Shown one piece after another: positions 26,877 to 35,211 of a DNA stretch of 64,000 nucleotides. This stretch comes from CAVUXJ01 sp963814975. GTDB taxonomy: Bacteria; Acidobacteriota; Vicinamibacteria; Vicinamibacterales; CAVVIG01. Within the stretch, counting starts at the first letter, position 1. Each line of letters begins with the position of its first letter. The translations under genes and the position numbers were made by a program. Location of the stretch: assembly GCA_963814975.1 (NCBI GenBank), contig CAWFFB010000009.1, forward strand, positions 62,001 through 126,000. The letters are read 5' to 3'. The notes under the pieces were generated by a model that did no database searches, was not told the DNA's origin, and saw only the letters and a list, made by a program, of their open reading frames with translations.

Positions 26877-28193
26877 TCAGCCTTGTGCGGCAGGAATCCA
26901 GGCCGGCTTCGCCGCTATCGCACGGATGATGCGTTTGACGACCTCTTCGTCGGAGGGATACGGCGACTGAAGGGCCGGTCGAAGCGGGAGCGGGATTTCG
27001 TCCATGCGATAGACGGTCCCGGTCGCGCTGACTCCCGTCACCGCCGTGGTGATGTGCACCCGAGCAAGTCGGCTGGTGTGCGTCACCTTGGGATCGAGCA
27101 CGATGGTCGGGATACGAGCGAGGTGATCGATGGCCGGCTGAGGCATCGTTGCCCCCGGGTCGGCGCCGAGGATGAGCGCGGCATCGTTGTCGCCTCTCAC
27201 CAGCAGGTCCACCGTCGAGAACTCTCCTGGATTGAACCGGGGATAGCCGCGGGTGAGACTGATTCCGAACGGATAGCCCGTGGTCCAGCGCAGGACCACG
27301 TCCGCCCCGGTCACATTGCCGTGGCCCCGCATCGGCATGCAGACGAACTTGGTAAAGGCGTTCATCTCTGCGGCCAGATTCAGGATTCCAGCGGAGTTCA
27401 TGTGTTTCCCGCGCGTCATGGAAACACCCATCCCGAAGAAGATCACCCCGAATTTGGCGCGCTTCATCCGGTCCACGATGTCCTGCAGCTTCTCGACGGT
27501 CAGACCGGTTTCCGCGACGCGCTCTCTGTCCACCGGTTGGTTCTTGACGAGAGCGCGCAGCGTCGTCACGACCTCGAAGTCCTTGCCGGGCCGTATCTGG
27601 AGGAAAATGTCCGCGGCCTTCGCGCTCATGGTCTCCCGGATGTCCACCAGGACCATGGTTCGGCCCTTGCGTCCCTCCGGCACGAACTTACCCTTCTGAG
27701 TGAGCGTGTACTTGGTGAAATGTCGCGGGTGGCATTCTGCCGGATTGCCGCCCCAGTAGATGATGAAGTCTGCCCGGTTCTTGACTTCGCCCAACGTGCA
27801 CGTGACCTTGCCACCCAACTGGGCGGCTATCTCAGTGGGGCCGTGTCAAAGCGAGGTGTGGCTGTCGACCACACCTCCGATCATTTCAGCCAGGGCCACG
27901 GCCCCCCGCTGGGCCTCGCACGTCACGTTGCTGAGTCCATAGACCAACGGCATGTTGGCCGTGTACAAGAAGTCTGCCGCCGCTTCGATTGCTTCATCCA
28001 CTGTGGCGGGCTTCCCGTCGATCAATGCGCCGGGATAGAGATGCTCCGCCGTGTGGTACTTGAAGTGCGCATCTCCAAGGCTGCAGGCGTTCTTGGCCTT
28101 GATGATGCGATCGCCGTCTGCGTGCAGTTCCATGTCGTCACAGACGCAGCCGCAGAACGTGCACGTCGCGTTCTTGACGATGGTGAGGCTCAT
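26877..28193 (-). CDS. fwdB: Formylmethanofuran dehydrogenase subunit B, probable selenoprotein with in-frame UGA
   Basis: Start at ATG 28193 (MSLTIVKNATCTFCGCVCDD). Read through one in-frame TGA (27846-27848), the product is 438 residues, the family length. Cys11, Cys14, Cys18 and Cys37 form the CxxCxxxC-x18-C 4Fe-4S motif of active FwdB. The UGA is codon 116, preceded by GGVVDSHTSL and followed by HGPTEIAAQLGGK. In archaeal FwdB the Mo/W-coordinating residue is Cys or selenocysteine at about 118, and the following His-Gly-Pro is shared with selenocysteine formate dehydrogenases. Downstream, the bis-pterin fold continues normally (FIIYWGGNPAECHPRH, then LVDIRETMSAKAADIFLQI) to AAQG and stop. 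Both halves are in the same frame, unlike the indel breaks elsewhere. I infer that UGA encodes selenocysteine. The alternatives are a miscalled Cys codon or a real nonsense mutation. Confidence 0.85.
27810..27827 (-). promoter_or_regulatory. Candidate bacterial SECIS hairpin in fwdB
   Basis: On the coding strand this is a perfect 7-bp stem (gccgccc pairing with gggtggc, one G-U pair) closed by the tetraloop AGUU. It begins 18 nt after the UGA, and the apical loop lies 25 nt after it. Bacterial SECIS elements sit within the coding sequence just downstream of the UGA, with an apical loop roughly 16-37 nt away, a short upper stem and a G in the first two loop positions; all conditions hold. SelB binding is inferred. 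Confidence 0.65.
27846..27848 (-). other. In-frame UGA, predicted selenocysteine codon (residue 116 of FwdB)
   Basis: Codon context is ctt-TGA-cac-ggc-ccc, Leu-Sec-His-Gly-Pro. It matches the metal-ligand position of archaeal FwdB and the Val-Sec-His-Gly-Pro context of E. coli formate dehydrogenase H. Confidence 0.75.
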
Positions 28194-28251
28194 TCTACTT
28201 CTCGGTTGTCTCGGTCCTGGTTCCGCCCGAACCGGGCGGCACGGCGAACGT

Positions 28252-28410
28252 TCAGCCCAGCTCCCGGCCGCGGAAGCTCCCGCGGATGCGGCGCGGCTGG
28301 TATCGGCCGGCTTCGAGCGTTTCCCAGGGCGCGACCCTGTCTGGCCCGTCCTCAGGAAATCCAAGATTCGACAGTCTCTCGTCTTCTTGATCGGTGTCTG
28401 AGATACCCAT
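28252..28410 (-). CDS. Small ORF between fwdD and fwdB (52 aa)
   Basis: A 52-codon ORF from ATG 28410 to TGA 28252, on the operon strand, starting 5 bp after the fwdD stop and ending 58 bp before fwdB. The product starts MGISDTDQEDERLSNLGFPE, is acidic at first and then basic and Gly-rich (RYQPRRIRGSFRGREL). It does not match a ferredoxin or any Fwd subunit I recognise. Its tight spacing, intact frame and protein-like composition make it more likely real than chance. It could be a small accessory or electron-transfer adaptor, or an assembly factor, but no function is supported. Confidence 0.5.
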   Translation of the reverse strand: MGISDTDQEDERLSNLGFPEDGPDRVAPWETLEAGRYQPRRIRGSFRGRELG

Positions 28411-28415
28411 AGACC

Positions 28416-28802
28416 CTACTCTCTTTCCGGCTTCACGACGCGACCGGCGCGGCTGGCAGCATCCAAATCGATCGGCTCGACCTCGACCTCCCAGCCCTTC
28501 GAGGTGGGCATGCCTGTCCCATCAGTCATCTGGCCCATGAGATGACACGTGGGTGGTCCATAGGGGACGAAAATCATTCCCTGGGGGATCTTGCCTTCAA
28601 CGCACTTGAAAGTGGCCTCGCCCCATTGAGACCGCACGCGAACAGTGCTGCCGGAAGCGATCCCCGACTCCTTCATGTCGTCGGGATGCATGTTCATCGT
28701 TCCCACGGTCGCGTTGTAATCTGCGTGGTCCTTGCCCGCGCTGATTTGCTGGCCCTGCTTTGTCGTGCGGCCCGAGTTCATGATGAAGCGCTTGTTTTCC
28801 AT
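28416..28802 (-). CDS. fwdD: Formylmethanofuran dehydrogenase subunit D (molybdopterin-dinucleotide-binding domain)
   Basis: A 128-residue double-psi beta-barrel domain from ATG 28802 (MENKRFIMNSGRTTKQGQQI). Conserved features: NSGRTTKQGQ near the N-terminus, the MNMHPDDMKESGIASGSTVR segment, VRSQWGEATFKC, and VPYGPPTCHLMG with the pterin-contacting region. In archaeal complexes FwdD completes the bis-MGD-binding site together with FwdB. The metal-free bacterial Fhc complex of methylotrophs lacks a functional site of this kind, so the presence of FwdD is strong support for a working W/Mo enzyme. It is the first gene of the operon, with a perfect TATAAT 34 bp upstream. Confidence 0.9.
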   Translation of the reverse strand: MENKRFIMNSGRTTKQGQQISAGKDHADYNATVGTMNMHPDDMKESGIASGSTVRVRSQWGEATFKCVEGKIPQGMIFVPYGPPTCHLMGQMTDGTGMPTSKGWEVEVEPIDLDAASRAGRVVKPERE

Positions 28803-28836
28803 GAGCTGATTCTGTCCACGCTGCGCCGTACGCGTG

Positions 28837-28865
28837 ATTATATAGCACGCCGCGAGGGCGGCATC
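28837..28865 (-). promoter_or_regulatory. Candidate promoter of the fwd operon
   Basis: A perfect TATAAT -10 element (28837-28842, read on the minus strand) lies 34 bp upstream of fwdD. At the 17-bp spacing the -35 position (28860-28865) reads gatgcc, a weak match, so the promoter may need an activator or an extended -10. It occupies the gap between fwdD and the divergent decarboxylase remnant. Confidence 0.4.
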
Positions 28866-28867
28866 CC

Positions 28868-29476
28868 GTGGGAATGAAAGGAGTCGATAGCTGGATGTCC
28901 GACATTCGAGCCCACATGATGGGTCCAAAAGCCGAGAACGTGGACCTCTTTCGCCAACTGGTCATCGAAGCCGTCGACGATCACTTGCGCTGGCGGTGCA
29001 ATTTCTATCCCGCGGACAACCCGGCAATTTCCAGTTCCGACAAGAACGCGGAACAGTTCCGGAACTTCGAGAACCGTCTACATGACCTGCTCTTTGAATT
29101 CCTCGCCGACGCCAAGAGCGGCGTTCCCTTCTTTTCTCCAAGTTACCTCGGGCACATGAATACGGACCTGCTGCTCCCGGGCCTCGTCGGGTTCTTCGTG
29201 TCGATGCTCTACAACCAGAACAACGTGGCTGGTGAATCTTCGCCCATGACCTGTCGTCTCGAGCACGAAGTAGTTGCGATGCTGGCGCGGATGGTGGGGT
29301 TTCTTCCGCATAATCGCAGCTGCCGTGACCGGAGCTGTGGTCGCTTGTGCGAAGTCGGAGAATTGTCCTGGGGACGTGCGTGGCCAAAGTGTTGCCCCGA
29401 CCCGCCGCTCATTAACATCGTAACTGCTGTTGTTTGGCGGCACCAACCAAAAGGCTTTTTGGGCTGCCTGAACTGA
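28868..29476 (+). pseudogene. Truncated PLP-dependent group II decarboxylase (MfnA-like fragment)
   Basis: Residues about 10-145 match the N-terminal third of PLP-dependent decarboxylases of the glutamate/tyrosine/aspartate type. Examples are FRQLVIEAVDDHLRWRCNFY, the GVPFFSPSYLGHMNTDLLLP segment, and LYNQNNVAGESSP followed by LEHEVVAMLARMVGF. After LARMVGFLPHN the sequence becomes unrelated. The PLP-lysine domain is absent in all frames through 29687, so a frameshift alone does not explain it. An MfnA-type tyrosine decarboxylase would supply tyramine for methanofuran, which fits the neighbourhood, but this copy cannot be functional. ATG 28895 (MSDIRAHMMGPKAENVD) is a probable original start. 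Confidence 0.65.
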
Positions 29477-29686
29477 ACTGCTCAGAATTGATACAACGGG
29501 TTCCGCGCTCCCTCGTTATGGGGACCATGGGAGCAAGTATAGCGCCGACAGTATTTTCAATTCATATGGATAGCATGGCTCTTCATATAGTAATGACATA
29601 GAAGCCGGTCGAAACACTGTGACCGAGCCATGCCCGGCGAAACTCATGCCCCCAGAATCGACACGCACTTCCGGTCGCGACGTTGG

Positions 29687-31285
29687 CTAGTCAATTGGCC
29701 ATGTCACCGTCCCGATCCGACCGTTCATTTCCCACCCGAGACTGGTCTGCAGGCCGCTGATAGTCGTGATGGCGAATCCCCACCAGCCGGAGAGCCACGA
29801 ACTGCTGATTGGCTGGTAGATGTTCCCGTCGGCGACGACATTGAGCGTCCGCACGGTGCGGATGGTCAGATGCGGGCCGAGCCGCTCGATCGCGGCGGCT
29901 TCGCGCCAATCCTTGAACTGATTGCCTTCGATCCGCACATCCCGCATGAAGAAAGGCGTACCGCGATCAAAGTCGGAGAGCACGATCCCCCGCCGGTTGC
30001 GGTAGAAGAGATTGTGGCGGACGGTGACGCCCGAACTGTTGACAATCGCGAGGCCTTCATGCACGTTGTTCACGAACACGTTGTGTTCCACGAGGCCCGG
30101 GGCCCAATTAATTTCGAGGTGCAGACCAGGCGAAGCGGAGTGGCCGGCGCCGAGATTCGTCGAATCATGAAAGTAGCAGTTGCGCACGGTGTAATTGACG
30201 TTGGCGCTGTCTAGCCACAGACCGGGGCCGTTGTTCGCGTAGCTCTCGAGGTTCTCGAACAGTGCGTCTTGTGAGCCCAGGACTTTGGCCACCGCCGAGC
30301 CGGTGCCGGTGGACATGCCCGCCGCGTAGTTGTGGTGCAGGATGAGGTCCGTCACCTGCAGCCCGCGAATCCCCACGTACGCTGGATCGGTCGGCCCCGT
30401 GGCCTTATTCGCCGGGCCCCACGCGACGAAGGCGTGCTGAAAGGCGTCATTGATGGTGGTCTGCGTCAGCACGATCGCATCGCCGCGCAGATCCAGCCCG
30501 TTACGCCCGGGACGGTCGAACCAGCAATCCGCGATGCGCCAGCCCAGCGATCCCCGGACCGCCGCTTCGCCGTTCGCGGTGCTGGCGTAGGCGCGGAAGA
30601 TCAGGCCGCGCAGCGTGACGTAGCCGTTGGTGCTGATCTTGCCGCCCGTCCACCCCGCTGGCTGCCAGGTGTACTGCCCGCCCGTGAGCACCACGCCGCC
30701 GCGGTGCTCGGCCTGGAAGGTGATCGGCGCCGCGAGCGTGCCATTGTTCCGCACCGTGACCGATTCCTGATACGTGCCGTCGGCGATCGTCACGACGTCG
30801 CCGGCGAGCGCGACCTGTGCGGCCTTGTTGATCGTCCTGAATGGGGCGGCAGCGGTACCCGGGTTCCCATCGTGGCCGGTGGGCGCGACGGCGTATGCGC
30901 GTCCGGTGGTCGGCACAACGAGCCTATAGGGCACGACACCAAAGCCTCGCGGGCGAATCCCGCGCATGATGGCCGCAAAGTCTGGCAGGCTCGCATCCTG
31001 CATCGTCACGGGCCGCGCCAGGATGGGGATATTCACGCTCATCGGAAACGAGGCGCCGGTCGTCGTCGGCGAGACGAGGAGCCACGGTGCCTGGAGAACT
31101 TGCGACTTCAACGCCCGCGTGCCGGCATTGCGGATTTGGACCGACTGGGCGGGCAGCGTGGCATCTGCCACGTCCCCCACGAATGTGAACGTACTTGGCG
31201 TGACCGCGAGCGCCGATTGCGCGGCGAGCGGCGACGCGAGGAACCACGACGCGAGCATAAGGAGCCGGGTGATCGGTCGTCTCAT
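29687..31285 (-). CDS. Secreted right-handed beta-helix repeat protein
   Basis: A 532-residue protein with a signal peptide (residues 1-25, LLMLASWFLASPLAAQ). An N-terminal beta domain resembling an abnormal-spindle-like or Ig-like module covers about 28-110 (FTFVGDVADATLPAQSVQIR). A linker at about 130-150 carries YAVAPTGHDGNPGTAAAPFR, the DUF1565-type entry to a parallel beta-helix. About 300 residues of helix repeats follow (ADGTYQESVTVRNNGTLAAP, HNYAAGMSTGTGSAVAKVLG, NVFVNNVHEGLAIVNSSGV). Such proteins are often polysaccharide lyases, epimerases or surface adhesins. No catalytic triad can be named. It is read away from the exopolysaccharide locus but close to it. Confidence 0.82.
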   Translation of the reverse strand: MRRPITRLLMLASWFLASPLAAQSALAVTPSTFTFVGDVADATLPAQSVQIRNAGTRALKSQVLQAPWLLVSPTTTGASFPMSVNIPILARPVTMQDASLPDFAAIMRGIRPRGFGVVPYRLVVPTTGRAYAVAPTGHDGNPGTAAAPFRTINKAAQVALAGDVVTIADGTYQESVTVRNNGTLAAPITFQAEHRGGVVLTGGQYTWQPAGWTGGKISTNGYVTLRGLIFRAYASTANGEAAVRGSLGWRIADCWFDRPGRNGLDLRGDAIVLTQTTINDAFQHAFVAWGPANKATGPTDPAYVGIRGLQVTDLILHHNYAAGMSTGTGSAVAKVLGSQDALFENLESYANNGPGLWLDSANVNYTVRNCYFHDSTNLGAGHSASPGLHLEINWAPGLVEHNVFVNNVHEGLAIVNSSGVTVRHNLFYRNRRGIVLSDFDRGTPFFMRDVRIEGNQFKDWREAAAIERLGPHLTIRTVRTLNVVADGNIYQPISSSWLSGWWGFAITTISGLQTSLGWEMNGRIGTVTWPID

Positions 31286-31523
31286 GAGGTTTACCGGAGT
31301 CCCTATCGTAATCGTACCGGAGTCTCAGATCGACGCGCCCCACCTTCATGGCGGGCGATCCACCATCGAATCATAGCGCGTGCTTCTGAGCGTCGTGGGA
31401 CTGGAGGCTCAGACGAATGGCGTCCGTGAGGTTTTCAGCGTGCGAGCGCCCGCCCGATCCCCTGACGACGAAGCTCCGGTACACGACGATAGGTGCTAGC
31501 GTCGGCGTCTGAAATCATGGGCG

Positions 31524-34016
31524 CTAGGGCAGCGGTACGTCGCCGCTGTCGCCCCAGGAGACACTCATGCTGGTCGTGTAGTTCATACCTGAAAGGCGAA
31601 TCTGCCAAACGCCGGACCGAAAGAGACCAAGGTCGGCCTTGCCGTCGCCATCGTAGTCGCCGGGGACAGGGACGTCGCCGCTGCGGCCCCACGGGATGAC
31701 GACGCTCGTTGAGTAGTTGGTACTCGATTGCACGACGTTCCATGTGCCGTTGGATGGGCGATACGTCGCGACGTCCATTCTGCCATCGCCGTCGTAGTCG
31801 GCTGGCACCAGGATATCACCGCTCATACCGCCCGCGACCGTGACATTCGACGTGTAGTCGGTGCTCGACTGCAGGATGCGCCACTGGGCCGCGCTCGGTC
31901 GATAAACAGCGAGGTCGATTTTGCCGTCGCCGTCGTAGTCACCCGGAACCGGGATGTCGCCGCTGGCGCCCCACAAGGTTACGAGGTTCGTGGTGTACGT
32001 CGTACTCGACTTCAGAATCTGCCATTGCCCTGTGGCGGATTGATAGACCGCGATGTCCGTCAGAGCGTCACCATCGTAGTCGCCCGGCACCGGAATGTCG
32101 CCGCTAGCGCCCAATGACACCGTGAGGCTGGTGACCTCGTTCGTGCGCGACAGCAGGCTGGACCACTCGCCCGTGGCGGGGTGATACATCGCGATGTCGG
32201 TCTTCCCATCGCCGTCGTAATCGCCCGGAACAGGCGTGTCGCCAATTGCTCCCAACGTGGCGGTGAGGGCCGTCTGCGTGCTCGACTGAAGAATCGACCA
32301 CAGGCCGGTGGAGCGTGTAAAAACCGTGACGTCTCCCTTGCCGTCACCGTCGTAGTCATTGTCGGCGGGCGGCACGACAAGGGGACTGCTCACCTTGCTC
32401 GTTCCCTCGCTCACGCTGAAGTTGGTGTCAGCGGTCGCGCCCGTGGCGACCGCGCCCCTCGTCGTCGGGTCCTCGCTGGTCATGCTTAATGAGGCGGTGG
32501 TAATGGAGGTGCTGGTGAGGCTTGTTGTTGTTGCGACCACAACGGCGGCATTGGTGAACGTGGCCGTGGCGCGTGTTGAGACGTTGTGGCTGGTGACAGC
32601 TAGACCGACGTACACCGTCGCCGCCATAGCGATGGTCTGACTGCCGATCAGGGTCCAACTGGTCCCTGTGGTAGACCGATACGCGGAGAACTTCGAGCCC
32701 TGCCGCACTAACCGCACCCAGTACGGCGCCGTGCCCGTTCCGACGGAGGTGATCGTGCTTGATCCTCCAGTCGTCGCGCGTCGCTGGAACGCCAAACCGT
32801 TCCCGGGCGTGACGCTCGCAAACGCGTTCCGCGACGTCGCGGTCAACGTCTCTCGCATCATGACGCCGGCCTTGGCCCAGGAGCTTGTGTTCTGGAGCGT
32901 CGCCACCCGCGCAACGATCTCGCCGTCCCCCGTAAGCGTTCGATACGCGAAGTGAAACTGATCGGCGGAGCCCCAGATATCGGCACCGGCGCCGCTGATC
33001 GTGAACGTCCCCGACGCGTACGTCGCGCTCCCGCCAACGGCCGGGCTTCCGATGTCCGTCGCAAGCCACGGCGACGGCAGGTTGAAGACGGCGGCGTTGG
33101 TGAACGTGGCCGTGGCGCGCGTGGAGACGTTGTGGCTGGTGACAGCCAGACCGACGTACACCGTCGCCGCCATAGCGATGGTCTCACTGCCGATCAGGGT
33201 CCAACTGGTCCCTGTGGTAGATCGATATGCGGAGAACTTCGAGCCCTGCCGCACTAACCGCACCCAGTACGGCGCCGTGCCCGTTCCGCCGGAGGTGATC
33301 GTGGTTGATCCTCCAGTCGTCGCGCGTCGCTGGAACGCCAAACCGTTCCCGGGCGTGACGCTCGCAAACGCGTTCCGCGACGTCGCGGTCAACGTCTCTC
33401 GCATCATGACGCCGGCCTTGGCCCAGGAGCTTGTGTTCTGGAGCGTCGCCACCCGCGCAACGATCTCGCCGTCCCCCGTGAGCGTTTGATACGCGAAGTT
33501 GAACTGATCGGCGGAGCCCCAGATATCGGCACCGGCGCCGCTGATCGTAAACGTCCCCGACGCGTACGTCGCGCTCCCGCCAACGGCCGGGCTTCCGATG
33601 TCCGTGGCGCGCCACGGGGAAGGCAGGCCTGTGGCCACGAGGCCAACATCAAAGAAGACCTCCGCGGACTTGGGGCTGACTAGTGAGCTGGTGTTGTACG
33701 CCTGAACCACGAAATAGTAGCGCAGGCCTGGACTGAGAGTGACTTGCTTCGTCGTCACGTTGCCGACGTTGATGGTGGTCGAGTACGTACCCGACTGGGT
33801 TCCGTATGAAAGGATGTAGCCGGCGATGTTCGATTCACTGTTCCTGTTCCACGTCGCCGTCACAGTATCTGCGCTGAGATCAGGCGTGCTCCAGCAGAGC
33901 AACCCTAGGACGGCGAATGCTCGAAGAGTGAGCACGCTTCGGTTTCTGGCGCGCGAGGAACCAAATCGCGAATCTGTCAGCATCATGCATATGACCATCG
34001 TTTGGCGGAGAACCAA
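31524..34016 (-). CDS. Large secreted protein: FnIII, two near-identical DUF1349-like domains, FG-GAP/VCBS-like repeats
   Basis: An 830-residue exported protein. Signal segment about 30-50 (LTLRAFAVLGLLCWSTPDLS). A fibronectin type III domain (about 50-125) follows, then two almost identical 182-residue units (133-314 and 315-492) beginning SPWRATDIGSPAVGGSATYA and SPWLATDIG. These resemble DUF1349/concanavalin-like domains and contain AKAGVMMRETL. A Thr/Ser-rich linker comes next, then about seven calcium-binding-type repeats of the form PVPGDYDGDGKTDIA (about 560-825). It probably binds carbohydrate or acts as a surface adhesin. Met11 or Met12 may be the true start. No anchor or PEP-CTERM signal is visible at the C-terminus (GDSGDVPLP). 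Confidence 0.85.
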   Translation of the reverse strand: MVLRQTMVICMMLTDSRFGSSRARNRSVLTLRAFAVLGLLCWSTPDLSADTVTATWNRNSESNIAGYILSYGTQSGTYSTTINVGNVTTKQVTLSPGLRYYFVVQAYNTSSLVSPKSAEVFFDVGLVATGLPSPWRATDIGSPAVGGSATYASGTFTISGAGADIWGSADQFNFAYQTLTGDGEIVARVATLQNTSSWAKAGVMMRETLTATSRNAFASVTPGNGLAFQRRATTGGSTTITSGGTGTAPYWVRLVRQGSKFSAYRSTTGTSWTLIGSETIAMAATVYVGLAVTSHNVSTRATATFTNAAVFNLPSPWLATDIGSPAVGGSATYASGTFTISGAGADIWGSADQFHFAYRTLTGDGEIVARVATLQNTSSWAKAGVMMRETLTATSRNAFASVTPGNGLAFQRRATTGGSSTITSVGTGTAPYWVRLVRQGSKFSAYRSTTGTSWTLIGSQTIAMAATVYVGLAVTSHNVSTRATATFTNAAVVVATTTSLTSTSITTASLSMTSEDPTTRGAVATGATADTNFSVSEGTSKVSSPLVVPPADNDYDGDGKGDVTVFTRSTGLWSILQSSTQTALTATLGAIGDTPVPGDYDGDGKTDIAMYHPATGEWSSLLSRTNEVTSLTVSLGASGDIPVPGDYDGDALTDIAVYQSATGQWQILKSSTTYTTNLVTLWGASGDIPVPGDYDGDGKIDLAVYRPSAAQWRILQSSTDYTSNVTVAGGMSGDILVPADYDGDGRMDVATYRPSNGTWNVVQSSTNYSTSVVIPWGRSGDVPVPGDYDGDGKADLGLFRSGVWQIRLSGMNYTTSMSVSWGDSGDVPLP
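32541..33620 (-). repeat. Tandem 546-bp coding repeat (two units)
   Basis: Units 33075-33620 and 32541-33074 encode the duplicated DUF1349-like domain. They differ at only a scattering of bases over more than 500 bp, indicating recent duplication or ongoing homogenisation. Confidence 0.85.
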
Positions 34017-35211
34017 GGGCGTCTCGGTCCCTCAGAGTTTCCCGGTGCCGTGTACGGTTGAAACCGTCGAGAATGATTCCGATCCCCGCCTGCGGACTCG
34101 AAACACACCTCCGGCACTCGCAGGAATTTGGGGAGTCCGCCGAAAACAATGTGACAGGCCCTAGCGAACCGCAAGGGGAGAGCCCGCTGCGCCGCTAGTG
34201 AACGGGAACCTTGTTCGGGGAGTAACGAGAGGATCCCACTGCCCAGCCCGCCGCGAGCAAAAATCGATCCCCTAGGCGGATCGGATTGACAGATGGCTTG
34301 AGTGCGGAATCGAGAGGAAACGGGACAGAATTCCTTCCGAACGACTTCGCACCAGCTTGCGATCACAGGTACCTGCTCGTTTACAGTGCGCAATCATTAC
34401 GCTGTTACACGATCGACGATAGAGCGGTATTGACAGGACCGCCTGACAACCCGTCACCGCCGCAGATGGCGCGAGTATTACCGAGCGCCTAAGGGAAAGC
34501 CGGCAACTCTACGCGATCTGCCTTCCGTGGGGCGGGTTGAAGACACACCTTAGACTTGCGCATTGGACAAGCGTCCGCTATCCCAAAGAGAACAGTCCCA
34601 GACCTAGAGTGACGATGGTTGACGGCTGCGCGGGGGTTTAGGGGGCGAGTGCGGAATTGTAAACGACGGCGGAGCGACTGAAGCGCAGCTCCGACTCGAC
34701 GTCGGTGTCCTTGCAAGTGGAGTTGCGCGCGCCTTTGCCGCCGCGCGCGATTGGATTGCCAACGAACCGCATTTCTACGTGGACGACGCGGTGAGCAGCG
34801 CGGACGCCAAAAGACTCCATCAGCGGGCGCCGGTTCGTGACGATCCGGGCGGGCGCCGCACCGTTCCAGATCTCACGGATGCGGGACACGTCGCAGTTTC
34901 TCGCGGCGCATTGGCGATGAAGCCATCAGTGAGTCGAAGGCGATCGCAGACGTAGGATGTAGCGAAGTTTGAGTGCGGGAGGGTTCGCCAACAATATCCT
35001 GGGTGTCGTCAACGCCGAAATGAATCGCGACCACTGTCGATCTATCGCGATGTGGACGACGGCATCGCACGTCGGAAGGTGCTCGCGGGGCCGCGGTCGG
35101 TGAATGCGTGTCTGTAGCCGCTGAGTGATCACCGGTTCGCGCCGATCGTGAGCCGGTAACGTCGCCCCGTGACCCTCCTCAAACTATAATCCATGACTGC
35201 CGAAACATGCG
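34017..35211. other. 1.2 kb without a supported gene
   Basis: ORFs on both strands here are short and not protein-like. One minus ORF (34638-34889) reads as a possible decayed coding fragment but matches nothing I recognise. The right end holds a candidate promoter for the exopolysaccharide locus. Confidence 0.5.
35185..35190 (+). promoter_or_regulatory. Candidate -10 element upstream of the glycosyltransferase cluster
   Basis: A perfect TATAAT 21 bp before the first GT2 start codon (35212), in otherwise GC-rich sequence. No good -35 hexamer is visible at 16-18 bp spacing. Confidence 0.35.

Noticed and set aside
27846..27848. Reading the fwdB UGA as an ordinary nonsense mutation making a pseudogene
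   Set aside because: The stop falls exactly at the selenocysteine/cysteine ligand codon, the frame is unchanged, everything else in the protein is conserved and a SECIS-like hairpin follows. A random stop at that codon is unlikely. It cannot be fully excluded without selA/B/C/D data.
24350..28412. Long plus-strand ORFs (up to 873 codons) opposite the fwd operon
   Set aside because: They lie antisense to strongly conserved fwd genes and have His/Asp/Arg-rich, non-protein-like composition. They are artefacts of high GC third positions.
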